Notes: generated by a model not told the origin, from the letters alone. A DNA stretch of 64,000 nucleotides from Macrosoma leucophasiata (GCA_036365455.1 JAWQUS010000017.1:992001-1056000), one strand, 5' to 3'; positions 43,307 through 55,062 are shown, numbered from the stretch's first letter. Made by a program: numbers and translations.

Positions 43307-45526
43307 TTAGGGGCTCAGAGAGAGGAACCTCCTCACAATACGTGCCGTGTCGAGGAGTACCGCTTTCTGCACCAAGCCCTTGATCCAACTTCCCAGCGAG
43401 AGCCTCTTAAGGTGGTGGTCGAGGCTCTTCGCCATGAGTCCGTTTACCGTAACGACTATCGGTACAATTACAGCAGAGTCCACATCCCACATGGCGACAA
43501 TCTCGTGAGACAAGTCGAGATACTTAATTTGTTTTTCTTTTTCCGCTTTCACGAGATTCTCATCATGAGGGATGGTGACATCGACTATAATTGCGCGGCG
43601 TTCCAAGCGATCTATCACCACTATATCAGGCTTATTGGCGACAATAGTCCTGTCAGTGATGATAGATCGATCCCAATACATCGTGACATGGTCATTTTCG
43701 AGTACTGGGTCGGGTGCATACCTGTAGTACGGCACCTCCGTGGCTACAAGGTTGTATTTCAAGGCAAGGTGCTGGTGAATTATCCTGGCTACTTGGTTGT
43801 GCCTGTGCAAGTATTCGCCGTTGGCAAGGCTCGAACAGCCGGACACAATATGCCTGATGGATTCCCCCGGTCGGTGGCATGCCCGACATATGTCGACCGT
43901 GCCATCCTTCAGGATAAACTTCCGGTAGTTCTTGGTCATTACCACTTCGTCCATAATTGCACATACAAAACCTTCGGTTTCCCCAAAGAGGTCCCCGAAT
44001 CGTAGCCAGCCTACAGACGCAAGAAAGTCTACATCGGGCCCATGAAGGGCCCGGTAAAATCGTCCATGCAGCTCCTTGCCCTGCCATACACTCACGCGGT
44101 CACTGGTCGTGAGCACCACAGGTTTGCGCCAGTTCTCTTTAGCCAGTGAGAGAGGTGTGAGTCCGCTGTCAACTGCCACCATATCCCGGTGCATACCCCT
44201 ATTGGTGGTCCGAAAGTATTCTCTAAGATTGCACACCTCACGGTTGTGGAGGGTTTTAGCACTAAGAAAGCCTCGGCCCCCACACTTCCGTGGGATGTAC
44301 AATCTCATCACCGATGAGCGTGGGTGGTGCATCCGGTATGATGTCAGCAGAGAGCGGACCCCCCTATCTAGGGCATCCAGGTCGGTCTGAGTCCACTTGA
44401 GTATGCCAAAGGAGTACATCAAGACTGGCATGACCCAACCGTTGAAAGCACGAACCCTATTACCGCCTGACAGGAAACTTTTAAGAACTTTTTTCAGGCG
44501 GCCAAAGAATCGTACTCGCAACGATTGTCTCATGTCAGCCTCGCATATACCTAAGGCCTCTGACATACCCAAGTACTTGTAGGTTTCGGTTGCGGAGAGT
44601 GATCGAAGTTGAATGGAATCCGTGAGTTGTACTCTCTCGGATTCCATTATCTCTCCTCGGGTTACATGCATAACCGCACATTTTTCAATTCCAAATTCCA
44701 TCCTGATAGATTTACTAAAGTTTTCAGTCACCTTCAATAACTCCATCAGTTGCGAATTATTAGAACCGAACAATTTCAGATCATCCATGTAAAGTAGGTG
44801 AGATATCACCCGACCACCTCTTCGCAACCGGTAGCCGAGTCCTGAAGCCTCCAGTAGCGTACTCAGAGGGTTCAAGGCTAGGCAAAACCATAAAGGGCTC
44901 AGACTGTCGCCCTGGAATATACCTCTTGCAATTCTTACAGGTTCGCCAACCGCCAGGGGCTGCCGAGATCCTGGATAGCGAAGCACCGTGCTCCATTGCG
45001 ACATACATGACATGAGGAAGGTGCGTAGTGTTGTGTTGATTTTATACAACTCCATCACCCTCATCAGCCATGTATGCGGTACGGAATCATAGGCCTTCTT
45101 ATAATCTATCCAGCAAGTCGAAAGACTCTTTCGGTTACGTCGAACCTGCTGGCTAATGGTCATGTCAATTAGCAGTAGCTCCTTAGCACCGCGGGACCCG
45201 CCCCTACAACCATTCTGAGAGTTAGACATGATGGAGTTGTCTTCAATATGCTTAGTAATTTTCACTCTCAGAATGGATGTTAGGAGTTTATAGACCGTTG
45301 GAAGACAAGTTATTGGTCTATAGTTCTTAGGTTCCGCGGTGCTACCTGATTTATGGAGCAGGTGGGTCACTCCAGATGTTAAAAACTGTGGTAGCGAGCC
45401 TGAGTCCAGAGATGACTGAAACTGAGCAGCGAGACGAGCGTGCGAGCTTCGCAGCCATTTCAACCAAAAGTTATTATAATTATTATTATAGCCTTTTTTT
45501 AACAAAAAAAACTCCTTTTTTAACAA
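43307..45526 (-). CDS. R4/Dong-type LINE polyprotein, open frame
   Basis: 739 residues without a stop. Reverse transcriptase: EPKNYRPITCLPTVYKL (about 65-81), DYKKAYDSVPHTWL (141-154), GIFQGDSLSPLWF (202-214), YMDD (246-249, catalytic). C-terminal CCHC finger: C547, C550, H559, C564. Restriction-like endonuclease: PD at 633-634 and D649 in RRAIIVDVTIPHDENL. This domain order, with no N-terminal APE endonuclease, is that of R2/R4-like elements. The first 19 residues or so are not element: they are read from aacaaaaaa repeats and a TAA repeat (GYNNNYNN), into which the element is inserted 5'-truncated. The natural N-terminal part is missing. Confidence 0.93.
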   Translation of the reverse strand: MLKKEFFLLKKGYNNNYNNFWLKWLRSSHARLAAQFQSSLDSGSLPQFLTSGVTHLLHKSGSTAEPKNYRPITCLPTVYKLLTSILRVKITKHIEDNSIMSNSQNGCRGGSRGAKELLLIDMTISQQVRRNRKSLSTCWIDYKKAYDSVPHTWLMRVMELYKINTTLRTFLMSCMSQWSTVLRYPGSRQPLAVGEPVRIARGIFQGDSLSPLWFCLALNPLSTLLEASGLGYRLRRGGRVISHLLYMDDLKLFGSNNSQLMELLKVTENFSKSIRMEFGIEKCAVMHVTRGEIMESERVQLTDSIQLRSLSATETYKYLGMSEALGICEADMRQSLRVRFFGRLKKVLKSFLSGGNRVRAFNGWVMPVLMYSFGILKWTQTDLDALDRGVRSLLTSYRMHHPRSSVMRLYIPRKCGGRGFLSAKTLHNREVCNLREYFRTTNRGMHRDMVAVDSGLTPLSLAKENWRKPVVLTTSDRVSVWQGKELHGRFYRALHGPDVDFLASVGWLRFGDLFGETEGFVCAIMDEVVMTKNYRKFILKDGTVDICRACHRPGESIRHIVSGCSSLANGEYLHRHNQVARIIHQHLALKYNLVATEVPYYRYAPDPVLENDHVTMYWDRSIITDRTIVANKPDIVVIDRLERRAIIVDVTIPHDENLVKAEKEKQIKYLDLSHEIVAMWDVDSAVIVPIVVTVNGLMAKSLDHHLKRLSLGSWIKGLVQKAVLLDTARIVRRFLSLSP
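45471..45490. repeat. TAA repeat at the 5' junction of the LINE
   Basis: ttattataattattattata. Dong-type elements are known to insert in TAA repeats, which agrees with the R4/Dong assignment. Confidence 0.75.
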
Positions 45527-45572
45527 AAAAACTCCTTTTTTAACAAAAAACTCCTTTTTAACAAAAAAAAAA
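45494..45572. repeat. 20-bp tandem repeat
   Basis: The unit ctccttttttaacaaaaaaa is repeated three to four times with run-length changes. Confidence 0.88.
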
Positions 45573-47495
45573 CAAAAACGTTTTACAATTTAAATTACAG
45601 TTATAGTTACTGAAGGGTTAAATAACTGAAGGCTTTTTATGGTTTACATATGTTATATTGATAGGAGCACACAATGACATCAATAATGGTAATCTGTTAG
45701 ACAACTAGTTACAAGTTATACGCTAGAGGGCGCTGCTCGCGGAACATCGTTTGCTTTAACAGTTACCATTAGCACATTATTATCATTTTTAATTTATTCT
45801 ATTCATATTATAATTGAATTAAATATTTTCATATGTCAAGGAGGTTAGCAATTGTTAGTAGGATCATTGTCAGTGGAATCTATGTTAAGTTTGTTAGTAT
45901 TTTACATTCATATTTTTTACCTATGTCAATTCTAATACTTAATAATTTAATCACTATTTAATTTGAGTTGTCATTAAAATAATTCATATAAATTGTAATA
46001 ACATTTACTTGCAAGGAATTTCTTTAGTTTATTATTAAATAGAGTGCTGTTTTTAATATCTTTTATAGTGTCAGGTGAATGGTTGTAAATTTTAATAAGC
46101 ATGTGATGGGGACTGGTAGAAACTAATTTCATCGTTGTTGGTGGTCTACTTATTTGGTTTTTATTTCTATTGTTGACTTTGTTATTTACCTTATGAGTAT
46201 AAAGTTCAGGGTTATTCCTGACGAACTTACAGGACTCCAGAATGTAAATACATGTGAGGGTTAGAATTTTATGCTTGACAAAATAGGGTTTACAGGACGT
46301 TGTTTGGTCAATTACTACACTTACTACGTTACTTACATAAGAAGGACAGTATGTAATGTACTAATATTTTTTTGCTGAACCTAACCGTATTTTTTATATT
46401 TTTATTTTAATTGTAATAACCGAATTTGATTATTAGGGTTAGTCACGATTACGTTCAACAACTTCAATAAAATTAAAATTTCATTAATTTTAATAGGTAT
46501 TACATTTGGTTAATTTTGTGATTTCGTAATATGTCGTAACTTGGTTATTATTTGTTTTTAGTTTTTAGTAATTTGGTCATATTTGGTCATGCTATGCTTT
46601 GCTCGTAGACAAATGAAAATGTAATATTTGGTGTAATCCTAAAGGTTCTTTCCCAAAACTGAATAAATTAAAGTAATCTTTACTAAAAAAAACAGTAAAA
46701 TACAAGAATAAAGTTTGACCCACAACGGCTGTACAAATGTAGAGCAAAATTAGAATATTCCATGAAATAAATTAATGTGCGTATAAAATAAATTTTTATG
46801 TCCAAAATTTCTTCCAAAATTTATTGGTCCCTTTTTTCGACATTTTTGCTGGACATACTGTTTCACAAATACCTGCATACCTTTGTTACAGCTACAGAAT
46901 GTAGCTTGTACAGCGCGTGGCGCGTGCAAAAACACGTGTCTCCGTACAACTCATTAAATGAACAACAAAAGCTTGTATTTCGGACGCCATTTATCTCGCT
47001 TTGTTTGTGTACCTTTGTTCTGCGTTCTCATTATGCATAGCTAAAAATCTCATTAAATTAATATTTTGAATTTCATTTGATTCGGCTTATGATTCCTATT
47101 TAAGGTTTATCTTTATTGGTGGCTCCGTTACCTAATTTAATTGCCTCTAAATTATGTTCCTGTTTGATGGTAATATTGGTCTTATGGATTTCCAACACAG
47201 TGGTATAATAGCTAAGACCTCAGAAAAAGCAATATAAAAAAGTTGTTTTTGACATTAACATTTTTTGATTAATTTTTACATATAATAATCCAAAGCGGAT
47301 TGACATATACCTAGGACATATTCTATGTTGACATCCCGGGTTTTTATTTAAATAGACGTTTTTGTACCTCTAAAAAGTCGTTCAAAGGCCATATATTAAG
47401 CCTCTGACCCAGGTCATAGCAGAATTTCAATAATTGTTGAGCTTAGTTTATATTTAGTTTTCAGATGTTTTTGGTAAGAAGTGAAAAATCCTAAG
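45573..47495. other. unassigned AT-rich sequence
   Basis: Almost 2 kb without a recognised element or gene, the longest such stretch. Frames of 61 and 80 residues near 46.8 kb overlap on opposite strands and show no domain. Confidence 0.4.
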
Positions 47496-47500
47496 AAAAT

Positions 47501-47555
47501 AACATTTTAAATTTTCATTAAACTAATCATTAGTTTAATGAAAATTTAAAATGTT
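47501..47555. repeat. perfect 55-base palindrome
   Basis: Arms 47501-47527 and 47529-47555 are exact reverse complements around a single c. AT-rich, non-coding, about 20 bp left of the repeat P1. Confidence 0.95.
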
Positions 47556-48046
47556 AACGTCAAATACGGAGTACGTACAAAACCGGACAAGTGCGAGTTC
47601 GACTCGCGTGATGAGGGTTCCGTAATTTAAATAAATATTTTCGAAAATATTACAAATTTAAAATGCAGGGACATAGCGGTTACGGTGGTACCGGAGAGTT
47701 ATATTATTAAGAATTTTCGATTTAATTTGAATACTCAAACTTCTTATAGGTTTTCCAGTAATCTATAGGCAAAGAACTATTTTCCACATTTTTTTCAAAA
47801 TTTTAAGTTTAGTAGTTTTGGAGATAGGGGGGGAATGGTCAATTTTCGTCTTTTTTCTTAAATAACTTCAAATTTGTTTATGCAAAAATTATTAAAAAAA
47901 TTATCTGAGATGCTGACAACAACTTCTTTCATTTGATATGACACATGACACAGTTTACGATTTTTTTTTTAATTTTCTGATCTACCCCCTGTTTAAAATG
48001 TATTATTTTGCTTGACGTGTTCATCTTTGAGTAACCAATTTACATA

Positions 48047-49310
48047 TAGGTTGGGGAAAAAGTTTCTTCGCATTTATTAACATAATTCAAAACATTTTTT
48101 AATTAAATTTAACTAAAGTATGTATGTACCATTTTGTTCGATAACCTTTTGCCATCTTGTAGGTAGGGACATGATCCCATTGCTATAAAAATTTTGGGAC
48201 TTCTCATCAAAATACCGCGACAAGTGGATTTGGCAGTCATCTCGTGATATTAACCTAACATTGCATAAAGAATTCTGAAGAGACCGAAACAGGTGGAAAT
48301 CTGAAGGTGCAAGGTCAGGACTATACGGCGGATGCATTAACACCTCCCAGCCAAACTCTCTTAATTTTTGCTGAGTGGCTATAGATGTGTGAGGTCTAGC
48401 GTTATCATGATGAAACACCATACCCCTTCTGTTGATTAATTCCGGCCGCTTTCTCTCAACTTCTTGCTTTAATCTCATCAGTTGTTCGCAGTAGAGTTCG
48501 GAATCGATAGTCCTGCCTGGTGGTAATAGCTCATAATGAATAATGCCCTTCCAATCCCACCACACACACAACATCACCTTATTGCGAGTTAACCTGGGAT
48601 TCGCCACAGTCTGTGAAGCCTGACCGGCCTTTGACCACGACCTTTTTCGCACGTTCTTGTTCCACTTTTCATCACCAGTTATCAGCTTCTTCAAAAATGA
48701 TTCGGTTTCATTACGTCGTAATAAAGAATCACAAATGAGTACACGGTTCATTAAGTTTCTTTCAGTGAGCGCGTGAGGTACCCAAATATCGAGCTTTTTT
48801 TTTGTACCCAGCTTTTTTCAAATGTGCCAAAACTGTTTTGTGATCAATTCTCAGTTCTTCAGCTACGTCGAATTACTGATGTGTCGATCTTGCTCCACTT
48901 TTTCAAAAATGGCATCCATTTTATCCGTAATAGGGCGACCAGAGCGAGGTGCATCTTTGACATCAAAATTTCCGGATTGAAAACGCTTAAACCAAATTTG
49001 TGCTACCCTCACAGACACTGCACTAGATCCATAAACATCGCAATTTTTTTTCGCGGCTTGCGTTGCATTTTTACCTTTTTTGTAGTAAAATTTTAAAAGG
49101 TATCGAATTTCATCATTAGATTCACTCATCTTGACAGTACGAATAACAAATGAAAATCACACATTTGCCTAATTTGAATTTGGAATTATGTTCTTTAAAA
49201 TTTTAACTTTCAATGATACCAAAACCAGCCAGATACAAATACTACAGCCCGAGAGATTTTATTACAAGTTCATACATACTATAATGCGAAAAGACTTTTT
49301 CCCCAACCTA
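48047..49310 (-). mobile_element. mariner element, copy 2
   Basis: Inverted ends aggttggggaaaaag at both sides, outer bases TA. Target is the repeat P: P2 has the same site without the element (ttggtaacccaaagatgaac side and gaaatttgatgaatat side). 1264 bp, normal mariner length. Confidence 0.92.
48113..49129 (-). pseudogene. mariner transposase, broken
   Basis: The N-terminal 88 residues (49129-48863, MSESNDEIRYLLKFYYKKGK) end at a stop after DRHISNST. The rest (48751-48113) has GDEKW, HHDNARPH and YSPDLAPSDFHLF, so all three catalytic aspartates are there. Relative to copy 1 it lacks ITYD after GDEKW and has a small deletion around the stop. The true C-terminus (LPTRWQKVIEQNGTYIL) is preserved, showing what copy 1 has lost. 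Confidence 0.92.
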
Positions 49311-49451
49311 TTATATTCATCAAATTTCAACTCAATCGGTCAAGTAGTTTCGGAGCAAATTGGCTGTGACAGACGGACAGACAGACAGACAGACGCACGA
49401 GTGATCCTATAAGGGTTCTTTTTTTCCTTTTAAGGTACGGAACCCTAAAAA

Positions 49452-49880
49452 ATGTCTCGCATGTAACATTTTAAAACTTTGTAAGAACTCACTTCAACAA
49501 AGACTTATTATTGCTTTATTTCTTTATGATAGTACTCAAGATCACATTTAAATATTGTGACTAAAGAATAAATAGTTCTCCCAGTTATAATTGGTTGTCT
49601 TTTGCGCTTTCTTCTTTATGAAATACAATTTACTTTGTTAGAATTTGTTATTTAATTAATGTTTCTCAAAGAATAATAAATCAGGCCATGTAAACTAAAT
49701 GTTTGCTAACGACAATTTGTCGTGGAATTATGTGTACTGAGCAATGGTAATTTTCTACCGTATTTCTTTTCTTGGGGTGTAATAATTTACGAGTAATAAA
49801 TGTTTCTTGAGAATTGCACTTGCTACATTTTTTTAATTGTTGGAACTGTTCAAAATATTGTGTGGATTATATTTCCAAAC
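49452..49880. other. unassigned sequence
   Basis: Nothing recognised. Confidence 0.3.
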
Positions 49881-49882
49881 TA

Positions 49883-50073
49883 GCTGTGCCCGCGACTTCA
49901 CCCGCGTGAGAATTTATGATTGTTCAGTATCTACCCAGACGAAGTCGTAGGCGCAGCTAGTATAAAAGCAGCCTAAGTTACTCCTTATTACATAAGCTAT
50001 CTGCCAGTAAAAGTCCCGTCAACATCGGTTCAGCCGTGCCCGAGATTAGCGGGAACAAACAGACAGACAGACA
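49883..50073 (-). mobile_element. short element with ctagctgtgc end, copy 2
   Basis: About 190 bp, close to 13243-13440 over its full length; right end acagacagacagacagact. Confidence 0.7.
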
Positions 50074-50120
50074 GACTACTTGAGTAGGCGCGGGGAGGGG
50101 TGTGACGTGGTGTACGAACT

Positions 50121-50402
50121 TTTTTTTTTGTGAAAGAAGTAGCCAACAAGCATGCAGTTCCCATTAATGTTAAGTGATGACTGCAGCCTAAAGACACCCA
50201 CAAAAAGACCAAGCTCAAAATATGGATGCGTTACCACTCCTGAAGCCTTAGGTGTTATGCCTCTGTGTCGAAAATTACAGGGCTGTACATTACCACTTAA
50301 CTGGAACGATACTGCTGAACACTACCATTTAGCGGCAAGTATATTAGGTAATGCGGTGGTGCCTACGCCCGCGAGCTCAATAACCAGAGCTCCACCACCA
50401 GG
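50121..50402 (-). mobile_element. S1, complete
   Basis: Minus strand; poly-A side ttttttttttgtgaaag lacks the usual tatgtaatgg. Confidence 0.85.
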
Positions 50403-50877
50403 ATGATGGATGGATATTGAACCAGAACTCACACGACAATCTATACGGACGATTACATGGTCAACTGTTTCCTAAAACAATATTTTTGCTTCAATCTAAA
50501 TCAGTCTCTGACACCATCTAAATTGGATTATAAATGGAAACGCCTTCGTCGGCTTAACGTAATCTTGATTAAGCCTTAAACTAGCCGTACTACACGTTAT
50601 CTTTTGGGTAACCTCATATCAAAGTTTTCTTTGAGATGTAGCTGATTAAAAAACTGAAACTTCCTTTCAAGATTAATATGCCGCAGATTAAGTTCCTTGA
50701 CTTTCATTTTGTTAAAAATAAGTCATGCTGATATTGCAATTTCCTCACAGTAAAACTCATTATGAACACCAAAGTAAAAACACGTTATTGTTTTTACTTT
50801 GGGGTTTCATTTATGAATTTGAAGGATAATAACATCTTATATGAGAGATCTACTTGCGTGAATAGATTAGGATTATT
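50403..50877. other. unassigned sequence
   Basis: Holds an inverted pair caccaaagtaaaaacacgtt/ttgtttttactttgggg at 50768-50805; otherwise nothing. Confidence 0.35.
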
Positions 50878-51208
50878 TTACTGGTGGCAGAGTTCCAGTG
50901 ACGGAGCTCGCAGGCACCACCGCATTACCTAATATACTTGCCGCTAAATGATAGTGTTCAGCACTATCGTGTTCCGGTCAGGTGGTAATGTAATTTACGG
51001 CACAGAGGCATAACACCTTAGGCCTCCTGATGCCTGAGGTGCTCTGTTTATATGCGTTACCACTCCTGACTAGTAACGCATCTGAATTTTGACCTCTGGT
51101 CTTTGTGTGGCTGCAGTCATCACTTAACATCAACGTGAACTGCATGCTTGCACCTTACACCAATGTGAATTACATGCTTGCTTGCCACTTCCACTACATT
51201 AAAAATAT
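50878..51208 (+). mobile_element. S1 with internal rearrangement
   Basis: After ccttaggcctc the copy shows an inverted piece (gatgcctgaggtgctctgtt, gcgttaccactcctgac), returns to the plus order, and repeats its end (tgaactgcatgcttgc and tgaattacatgcttgcttgc). Another local snapback inside S1. Confidence 0.75.
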
Positions 51209-51258
51209 ATACAAATAATCATTAAGAACAAATTATATTTAAATAATACAATCTATTT

Positions 51259-51459
51259 GACGAACCTGTTAGTCCAGCGGTGTGAGATGACCGTTTGATT
51301 CGAAGGGTCGCGTGTTCGATCCTCGCAGCGGAACAAATATTTGAATGGCCTACAGATATTTGTTTCGGGTCTGGGTGTTTGTGTATATGTTGCATGTGTA
51401 CAACGGCACCCACGACACAGGTTTATACCTACTGTGGGGCTGTGAGTGTAAGCGTATTT
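51259..51459 (+). mobile_element. S3 tRNA-derived SINE
   Basis: A box ttagtccagcgg, B box gttcgatcc; the body is complete to tgagtgtaagcgtatttt. Confidence 0.8.
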
Positions 51460-51626
51460 TTTTTTTATATAACAGTTTAGGTTACCACACCATACGAGTT
51501 ATTTGAAGAAAACGAAATAGGCACCTTCACATCTTGTTTCATGACGTTACATAAATAAAATATCTGAGACACATTAGTAATATTTCTACGAAGCTTGTTG
51601 TGTCGTACAGTCGTATGTTATTATGG

Positions 51627-52149
51627 AAAGGAGATGTTGCAAAAATGTATGGACCTCCGGCCATGTATTGTACACAATATCATTAATAGACAAAATCAAT
51701 ATAAAAACGTTTTTTACTGCATATTTTCACTAATTTAGCTTTGTTTGCAGTTACAAAATATTATTTGTAGTTAGAATTGCAACTCAAACCAACATGGCGA
51801 ATATGGCGGACGGTGTCATTTTGACATATTATTATTTTTATTGTTTTTTGATTATATAGTACTTGGAGAAAAAAGTAATATTTTCTAAATACTATCGAAA
51901 TCGATTTCATGTGTAGAAATTTCAATACTTAGAACTTAAGTTAATCGATTTCCAATTTAAAGAAGCGTCGACTGTAACTCCGCCATGTTGAATATGGTTG
52001 AAAACGATAAAATCGTTTGAATTAAATGTGGTAGTAACTCTAAAATATATTCTTGAATAAATTAATTGTATTTTTTTCGGATTTTTCTTTAATTAATCTA
52101 TTTTTTAAGGACGTGTACGAACTAGAGCCGAGCTCGCAACATCTCCTTT
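51627..52149. mobile_element. candidate MITE with 14-bp inverted ends
   Basis: aaaggagatgttgc at 51627-51640 and its complement at 52136-52149. The interior (gccatgttgaatatgg and aacatggcgaatatggcg in inverted arrangement) is non-coding. No target duplication confirmed. Confidence 0.5.
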
Positions 52150-52275
52150 AATTTAATCCTACAACATTTGCGACTGCTGTACGCGTTATTTTCGTGTTAT
52201 ATTATTTTCTAAATCAGCTGGGAAACAATTTGTTAGGACTGTCGGAGAACAAATGTAACGTAAAAAACGTTCAAA

Positions 52276-52338
52276 ATAATCACTTAACATCAAATTGAAC
52301 CGCATACTTGTTTGCCACTTCCATTACATAAAAAAAGC
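52276..52338 (+). mobile_element. S1 3' end
   Basis: Only cacttaacatcaaattgaac to the A-tail; followed closely by an RTE tail. Confidence 0.75.
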
Positions 52339-52350
52339 ATTAACAATTAT

Positions 52351-52423
52351 GAATGTGTCTTCACGCCAGGTCCCTAACGGGGTAGGCAGAGAGTGTAGAG
52401 CGCCAGATATCCCGGTCCCGACA
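52351..52423 (-). mobile_element. RTE tail fragment
   Basis: Reverse of gcgccagatatcccggtcc to the tail; the tandem repeat is nearly lost. Confidence 0.85.
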
Positions 52424-52489
52424 AACAACAATTATAAAAATTGTTTTATAAGTTTCTTGCAAACACACAGGCGAGTGAAATATTTTTTA

Positions 52490-52640
52490 AAGAAAGATGG
52501 AAGAAAATTTGACTTCAGGCGGGCTTGAACCCGCGACCACTGGGAATCTAATCCAGCCGCTCTTTCAATTGAGCTACCGAAGTCCCCCCCTGAATAGCGA
52601 ATTTCTCCTTCACATTAATACATTACCTAAGGATGGCAGT
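52490..52640 (-). mobile_element. S4 unit, single and diverged
   Basis: tRNA-like domain 52511-52584; B-box side ttgaacccgcg, D arm with tagctcaattga. Both outer parts have decayed. Confidence 0.7.
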
Positions 52641-53303
52641 CGCATGTGTTATTGCAAAACAATAATATAAAAGCAAAAATATTTTTGACAGGTATTACAA
52701 CGTATGGATTGTATATTATTATTGAAACGCAACTTGCTCTGTGCTTGCTCTCAATCACAGAGGTCCTAAAATAGAACTGACGAAACGTGGGCGTATGCAT
52801 ATATCATCGTTGAGATACGGCAGTGATTTGTGTTCAGATGTAGCAACGTCCATGTCCATTTCTACGTCCCTGGCTGAATTAGAGTTAGCTTTAGAATACC
52901 TGAACTACGTCCCTGTATTTTAGAGTTACCTTCAGAATATCCGAATATGAATGGATACCTTTGCTCACTCCTACGTGCCCATCAGTTCGGTCCTTTGTAC
53001 AATATTTGAATGGATATCTGCTAACAATACCCAAGTCATAGATCAACGCATTGGGACGTGTTAATTAAGCCGGATCGCAAATTTAGAGCGTATGGCAGAA
53101 ATCTTTAGGTAGTATTCAGAAATAGAGCACGTGATACAACCATTGTAATGGTGTATTGCGATTGCTAGTTACGTTGTCTGTCTATTGAAATTTGCAACAT
53201 TGTTGGCAATGTAGACGACATATAAATATGCACGTAAACTAGCGCGGGCCGTAAGTATAAACATTATAATATAGGTAAGACAAAAAGAGAGCGGTATATA
53301 TAT
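52641..53303. other. unassigned sequence
   Basis: No supported feature; a 60-residue frame at 52741 is not recognised. Confidence 0.3.
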
Positions 53304-53589
53304 TACTGGTGGTAGAGCTCCAGTGCGTAGCTCGCGGGCGTAGGCACCATCGCACTACCAATTTTACTTGCCGCTAAATGGTAGTGTTTAGCACTATCGT
53401 GTTTCGGTCGGGTGGTTATGTACGGCCCTGTAATTTCCGGCATAGAAGCATAACACCTTAGGCCTCAGGAGTGGTAACGCATCTGCATTTTGGCCTTGGT
53501 CTTAATGTGGGTGTCTATAGGCTGCAGTCATCACTTAACATCAATGAACTGCATGCTTGCTTGCCTATTCCATTACATAAAAAAAAAAC
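53304..53589 (+). mobile_element. S1, complete
   Basis: Full copy with a 9-base A-run. Confidence 0.88.
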
Positions 53590-53689
53590 TGAATTAAAGA
53601 ACATATTGCTGATGTCAAAACCCGTAGAACACGGACGTGTTGAATCCGTGATCACATAGTGGACAAACCAAGTCACTGTATTCGGTTTG

Positions 53690-54300
53690 ACAATACTCGT
53701 TGTTGATACGTCTCGCGACGTATCGACGTACGAGCGGTATAGGCTTCGAGGCACGAGCCCCTTTGCCTCGGCATCTTCTGCTCCCATAATAATAAGAGCG
53801 ACGTCTTGTCTGAGTGGCGCGGTTGTGAGCGCCGCGTCACCGATTACGGCGCAGCGACGGAGTAGGCGCCTCCCAAGTGTGGTGGTGCCGTGATGACAGC
53901 GGTGCCGCGGCGGTTGGTATTGCGGCGGCGGGGGTGTCGTCACGGCGCGAAGTGGCGTCGCTGCGGCGGCTTCCGTCGCCCAGCGTCGAGTTTTTGGGAA
54001 GCCAACAGGGGCGAGCGTCCTCCACTCCAGTGGCAACGCCCGCAGATATTGCGCGATCGTATCCCGGACCGTAGTCGGACCCGCGACCGCATCCCCGATG
54101 AAAGCCCCCGTCCGGGAATCGAGCCCGGGTCGGGCAGGTTACGTGACATCGCCACAGAGCTCTGCATCTAATGGCGAGCCCGGCCGAGCTTGGCTCACTA
54201 ACGTATCGGATCACGATTCAGGATCGAGGCTTCGACATACGTTGGCGTCCCGGGGTGTCCGGGTTGACACCACGGAGAGGATTTCGTGCGCGCTTGATAA
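53690..54300. other. GC-rich block of unknown origin
   Basis: About 600 bp much richer in G+C and CpG than the rest. On the minus strand near 54120 gggctcgattcccgg resembles a tRNA B box. A short hairpin gatacgtc-tcgc-gacgtatc lies at its left end. Open frames in several registers on both strands reflect the lack of AT-rich stops. It could be part of a retrotransposon 5' region, a SINE relative or a transferred segment. Confidence 0.4.
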
Positions 54301-54439
54301 TACTCGAATACTCGTTATAGAACACAGACCAATTCCAAAAATTAGACCATTGAGATTTAAAATCACCCAAATTTTAATAGAGAGAACGGATGACGATGGT
54401 CATCATCATAGGACCCAACCGCAACAGTCTGTAAGACCT

Positions 54440-54600
54440 TAGGACACAATTAATGACTTTTGTGATAATCCTAAAAGCTACGCAAGACGTTTACGAAATA
54501 GATGGAAGCAATTTATAAAAAAAAATAATTTTTAAAATGCTCTCAGACAAATATCACCTGAGTCTGGCCGAGACTACGGCAGCTAAAAAGCGTTAATTTT
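54440..54600. repeat. decayed repeat shared with 59255-59430
   Basis: gctacgcaagacgtttacga-aat and tctcagacaaatatcacctg align with gctacgcaaggcgtttacga and gctgtcagacatatgtcacg. Confidence 0.5.
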
Positions 54601-55062
54601 AAATAATCATTTCAGTTTAATATACGCGAGATATATCCGAAAACTAGTTTTACTTCAATAACGTACATATCTTCCCATAAACTCTTATAACTAAAAGTAT
54701 CTATCTATAATATCCCGAAACCGTTTATTATTTTACTCTCTTCCAAACCATTTAGCACAAGTTAGCTCCAAATCTCAACAGACTCATTACCATTTACAAT
54801 TTTCCTCCACAATATAGAACTGTTTCGTGGAATCCACAAAAAAAATTGCCTCACATATCGCCGAAATTATAATAATTCGCTCATTCAGCTCTTTACAGCT
54901 CGGGTACTAAAGTGGTTCCCACCGACTTTAATGAGTGTAATAGCCTTTATTACTTGAAAAGTTACAAGTTTTTTTGTGCTCGTCATGTTACGTCCTAAGT
55001 ATTGCAATTTTTCGGTATAAAGAGGAAATAAAGGATTATATTCAATGTGGAACTTTGGAGGT
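54601..55062. other. unassigned sequence
   Basis: Nothing recognised. Confidence 0.3.

Larger units (their letters stand above)
47578..49451 (-). mobile_element. unclassified repeat P, copy P1, interrupted by mariner
   Basis: The left end holds aaaccggacaagtgcgagtt-cgactcgcg and gagggttccgta; the right end holds gacagacagacagacgcacg and taaggtacggaaccc. Removing the mariner (48047-49310) gives a repeat of about 600 bp that matches P2 (61974-62744) in inverted orientation. The ends contain gggttccgta and its complement. I know this repeat as widespread in arthropods but cannot give it a class. Confidence 0.75.

Noticed and set aside
43412..44390. Plus-strand frames of 197 and 104 residues
   Set aside because: Antisense shadows of the R4/Dong-like frame.
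21438..52584. Nine S4 tRNA-like domains as functional tRNA genes
   Set aside because: The anticodon loop is 9 bases, no valid anticodon position is clear, and they sit in a dispersed repeat.
53515..54214. Overlapping 65-173-residue frames in the GC-rich block
   Set aside because: They occur in several registers and on both strands and lack domains; high GC removes stop codons.
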